Below are positions 44,823 to 47,153 of a stretch of DNA of 47,153 bases, in pieces. The notes under the pieces are model-generated. The model did no database searches. It saw nothing but the letters and a program-made list of their open reading frames with translations, and was not told the origin of the DNA. The position numbers and the translations under genes are program-made. Every line of letters begins with the position of its first letter. Positions within the stretch are counted from its first letter, which is position 1. The stretch lies in the NCBI GenBank assembly GCA_028716785.1, contig JAQUPD010000014.1, positions 1-47,153 on the forward strand, read 5' to 3'. This DNA is from Fidelibacterota bacterium (GTDB lineage Bacteria; Fidelibacterota; Fidelibacteria; Fidelibacterales; Fidelibacteraceae).

Positions 44823-45397
44823 TCTTTTCTTTTATCCTTATCTTTTTCATCTTCCCTAGACTTTTTCCGCTCCCAGCTTAATAAAATAGCCACCATGGAT
44901 TTTGCATCTGTTATCTCGCCAGATAACACCATTTGATAGGCTTCCTTAAAGGGAACCTGAAAAATTTCAAGAAATTCATCATCATCTCGATTTACAGTCT
45001 GATGTGTTAAGCCAAATCCTTCATAGAGATAAATCACTTCATCTGTGTATCCGATGCCAGGGTGAACTTTTCCAAGATAAGATAGCGTTTTACACGTATA
45101 TCCCGTTTCTTCCAAAAGCTCGCGATGAGCTGTTTCTTCGAGACTTTCTCCGGGATCAATTTTCCCAGCAGGACATTCAATAAAAACCTGATTCGCTGGA
45201 TATCGATATTGCTTTTCAAGGATCACATTCCCATTTTCCAAAAAAGGAAGCACCACAACAGCACCAGGATGATGAATATATTCTCGAACACTTACTTTTC
45301 CATTGGGGAGTTTTACTTTATCTTTATGGATTTTTAAGAGATATCCCTCATAAACAATATCCCCTGATATTTTTTCTTCTTTTAATGATGATGACAC
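44819..45397 (-). CDS. Nudix hydrolase, ADP-ribose/ADP-sugar pyrophosphatase-like
   Basis: About 192 residues from GTG 45397, preceded by GGGGG 4 bases upstream; no earlier ATG is in frame (45448 is a TTG). The Nudix box is G-K-I-D-P-G-E-S-L-E-E-T-A-H-R-E-L-L-E-E (then TGY). VVVLPFLENGNVILEKQYRYP and AKSMVAILL are typical of ADP-ribose pyrophosphatases (NudF-type). First gene of the glycan operon. It could degrade ADP-glucose near GlgB, or act in house-cleaning. Confidence 0.88.
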   Translation of the reverse strand: MSSSLKEEKISGDIVYEGYLLKIHKDKVKLPNGKVSVREYIHHPGAVVVLPFLENGNVILEKQYRYPANQVFIECPAGKIDPGESLEETAHRELLEETGYTCKTLSYLGKVHPGIGYTDEVIYLYEGFGLTHQTVNRDDDEFLEIFQVPFKEAYQMVLSGEITDAKSMVAILLSWERKKSREDEKDKDKRKE

Positions 45398-45544
45398 ATG
45401 ACCCCCATTTTTAGTTATAAAATGTAAAGAAACCGATAATACAAACAAAGAATTCTATCATAGAAACCTTCTTATATCATGTAATCTATTTTTAATGAGG
45501 AACCACATTATGGATTCTTTATTCAATCAATTTTTTTGTTATGA

Positions 45545-46138
45545 TTAAAAGACTGCTGTCATAAGGGCAATTGTAGCCCCCATGAAAAAAGCACCTGTTG
45601 TTCCCCAAAGGTGAAAGAAAATTCTGGTTAAAAGAAGTCCAAGGGTTTGACCAAGTCGTAACACCATTTCATTAAAGGACATAAAAACGCCACGATATTC
45701 CATGGGTGCTAGTTTTGCCAAAAGTGTTTAGGTGCTTGGAATATTTAACCCATGGGCAATTCCAAAAAGTATAACCGGAAGTGGAATAAGCCATACGTGA
45801 GAAATCCAAGGCAATATCAGCAACGATAGACCATAAAGAGTAAATGAAAAAATCAAAATGGCTATTCCAGAAGACAAGAAGATATTTTTCCAAGTTGCCA
45901 GGATGTTAATGCTGTTGAAAAGGACATGCAGGCCATAAATAAGCTAATCACCAAAGAGTACTCGATAAACGAGCGGCTCAAAGAAGCGGGAACTAGGTAA
46001 GATAGGATCCATAAAGAATAACAAATGTCAGGGTGCTGAGGGTAAAAAGGATTATTGCTTTTCGATTTTTTATGCACTGAAACATATTTTTCAGATAGAC
46101 TCCTATACGACTTTCTGTATGAGGCTCAGGATCTTTAG
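45545..46138 (-). pseudogene. 5'-truncated, frameshifted MFS transporter
   Basis: Pieces in several frames reassemble into the C-terminal half of a major facilitator protein: KDPEPHTESRIGVYLKNMF, ILFTLSTLTFVILYGSYLT with a stop, LVISLFMACMSFSTALTSWQ, VILFGIAHGLNIPST with an internal stop, then TLLAKLAPMEYRGVFMSFNE and MVLRLGQTLGLLL, ending MTAVF at 45545. MSFNEMVLRLGQTLG is a recognisable MFS signature. The N-terminal half is absent: homology stops at about 46138, where an IS30 fragment begins. Confidence 0.82.
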
Positions 46139-46579
46139 ATGAAAAAGAACAAAAAGCAGGCCATTGTCTCGCTGGCTGAAAGAAGGTCACGGTTATCGTT
46201 GATATACAAAGTGGACCATAAGACAAAAGATCAGGTCACAGAAGCGATCTACACACTATTGCTGCCAATAAAAGATGATGTGCATACCCTCACTTCTGAT
46301 CATGGAAAAGAATTTGCTGGACATGAAGAAATTGCAGAGAGATTAATAGCGGAGTTCTACTTTGCTCATCCCTATGCATCCTATGAACGGGGATTAAATG
46401 AAAATATGAATGGACTGATCAGACAATACTTCCCTAAGGACATGGATTTTGCAACCATTATACCCCAGGAAATTATCTCGGCAATGAACAAACTAAATAA
46501 CAGGCATAGAAAATGTCTTGGATATAAAACACCACTTGAAGTATTTTTTGGAGAAAGACATGTTGCACTTAATACTTGA
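46139..46579 (+). mobile_element. IS30-family transposase fragment (C-terminal part, 5' truncated)
   Basis: 146 codons encode the catalytic C-terminal half of an IS30-type DDE transposase: IVSLAERRSRLSLIYKV, TLTSDHGKEFAGHEEIAERL, AHPYASYERGLNENMNGLIR (catalytic Glu context) and NNRHRKCLGYKTPLEVF. The N-terminal helix-turn-helix and the first catalytic Asp region are missing. The coding pattern begins abruptly where the MFS pseudogene ends on the other strand. A terminal inverted repeat probably lies just after the stop (CTTAATACTTGA) but the matching end is gone, so it cannot transpose alone. Confidence 0.88.
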
Positions 46580-46725
46580 AACCAAGTCTTCCTGTTGAGG
46601 TATAATAAACGTCATATACAAGGATAACAATATTATCTTGCTTCATGACGGATTCTGCTGTATTTTACCCCCGGGGTGGGGGGCGTTATCTAACCGAAAT
46701 CATATATCCTATCTTTCTTATAATC

Positions 46726-46739
46726 TCCTGTTTTCCGCA
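46726..46739 (+). repeat. Terminal inverted repeat, left copy
   Basis: TCCTGTTTTCCGCA; exact reverse complement of 47140-47153. It is followed inward by ATTGGACACCC, similar to the GGGGACACCC inside the other end. Confidence 0.9.
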
Positions 46740-46779
46740 ATTGGACACCCTAAAAATTTTTATAAACAATTCTGTATAG

Positions 46780-47063
46780 TTCAGCTGTTCTTCATCCATA
46801 TTAAGAAGTTTGGATTTTGTTTGCCTGATTCTGGCAATGTATAGATGATTTGATACATGTTATGTGTAAATTCGCCAGCCCTTTAATGATATATCCGATT
46901 TCTCTTTGTAGAGAACTCTTTCATATTCCTTGAGTATGCAGTAAGCCGAAAAAGCAATGCAAATATGACCTTCTATGCGATTCCTTTTTATATTTACCTC
47001 TGAACTTCTGTATCACTTGTACAGACTAACTTCCAGATACATTTTTCATTTTCTTACAAACAT
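46780..47063 (-). pseudogene. Remnant IS1634-family transposase (N and C termini joined)
   Basis: The reading frame starts MFVRK at 47063, shifts and hits stops at least twice, and jumps from GKYKK directly to RIEGHICIAFSAYC, skipping several hundred residues of a normal IS1634 transposase including all catalytic residues. A further shift occurs after EKSDISLK. It cannot yield an active protein. Confidence 0.78.
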
Positions 47064-47139
47064 ATCAAAAATTTTGGGACACCCAAATTTAAAATAATAA
47101 TATTGATTATCAATGAGTTACACGGGTGTCCCCAAAAAA

Positions 47140-47153
47140 TGCGGAAAACAGGA
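47140..47153 (-). repeat. Terminal inverted repeat, right copy at window end
   Basis: TGCGGAAAACAGGA, the exact reverse complement of 46726-46739. An additional dyad inside this end (GGGACACCC near 47075 and GGGTGTCCC near 47124) may be a sub-terminal transposase site. Confidence 0.9.

Larger units (their letters stand above)
46726..47153 (-). mobile_element. 428-bp internally deleted IS1634-type element
   Basis: The stretch is bounded by perfect 14-bp inverted repeats, each followed inward by a GGACACCC-type match. Inside, on the minus strand, the two ends of an IS1634-family transposase are joined. The N terminus (MFVRK... KNVSGS, SVQVIQKFRGKYKK, with stops and a shift) from 47063 is followed at about 46986 by the C terminus (RNRIEGHICIAFSAYCILKE, YERVLYKEKSDISLK, THNMYQIIYTLPESG). 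The catalytic core is missing, so this is a non-autonomous, MITE-like derivative. The element ends exactly at the window end, so a target duplication cannot be checked. Confidence 0.8.

Noticed and set aside
46580-46725. Spacer between the two IS remnants, with CCCCCGGGGTGGGGGG
   Set aside because: No gene or clear structure; the G/C run is a minor curiosity and not a convincing terminator or G-quadruplex on its own.
1-47153. CRISPR array, prophage or antiphage defence island
   Set aside because: No spaced direct repeats and no cas, capsid, integrase, restriction or toxin-antitoxin genes were recognised.

Overview
The window is one long block of minus-strand genes, AT-rich by eye. It most resembles an FCB-superphylum bacterium, in the neighbourhood of Candidatus Neomarinimicrobia, Calditrichota or Ignavibacteriota. 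The evidence is: large TonB-dependent receptors with an N-terminal carboxypeptidase-regulatory-like domain; a secreted beta-propeller protein ending in a C-terminal sorting domain that starts NYPNPFNPETTI (type IX secretion style); paired DUF4876/DUF6850-type surface proteins; and a Wzi-type outer-membrane protein. The phylum call is inference. Every intact gene runs on the minus strand, so transcription goes from high to low coordinates.

Layout from low to high coordinate. (1) 205-423: a tRNA-Asp with its own sigma70-like promoter, then a terminator. (2) 446-12995: a tightly coupled operon read in the order ABC ATPase, ABC permease, DUF4857-like protein, TonB receptor 1, DUF4876-like lipoprotein 1, DUF6850-like barrel 1, Ycf48-like/lamin-tail secreted protein, and a NapH/NosR-like polyferredoxin with three HMA-like domains. 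(3) 13315-23825: a second operon with the same core (TonB receptor 2, DUF4876-like 2, DUF6850-like 2), followed by a caspase-fold lipoprotein with HEAT-like repeats and a PqqL-like M16 metalloprotease. A good promoter lies upstream. (4) 24097-25615: an ApbE flavin transferase and a small SeqA-N-like/RAMA protein. (5) 25762-31349: a complete suf operon (sufB-C-D-S, a DUF59/SufT-type protein, an Rrf2 regulator) with a clear promoter. (6) 31479-36739: a CoA-diphosphatase-like Nudix protein, a decayed plus-strand region, an L,D-transpeptidase-like protein, an aldo/keto reductase and a 2-hydroxyacid dehydrogenase. (7) 36826-45397: a surface-glycan operon with Nudix ADP-sugar hydrolase, GlgB, GT-B glycosyltransferase, Wzi-like protein, GT2, radical SAM/SPASM protein and LPTM-family flippase. 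(8) 45545-47153: a debris zone with a 5'-truncated MFS pseudogene, a 5'-truncated IS30 transposase fused head-to-head to it, and a 428-bp internally deleted IS1634-type element with perfect 14-bp terminal inverted repeats. The last repeat is also the last base of the window.

The most interesting part is 446-25131. Two paralogous sets of TonB receptor, lamin-tail lipoprotein and outer-membrane barrel are embedded among an ABC transporter, an Fe-S/HMA membrane polyferredoxin, two surface proteases and an ApbE lipoprotein, with the suf Fe-S assembly operon next door. My working hypothesis is an envelope system that captures a protein- or peptide-bound cofactor or metal, cuts it and moves or reduces the cargo. 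It has some logical similarity to TonB receptor/M16 ferredoxin-piracy loci, but the adaptor proteins are different and the cargo is unknown.
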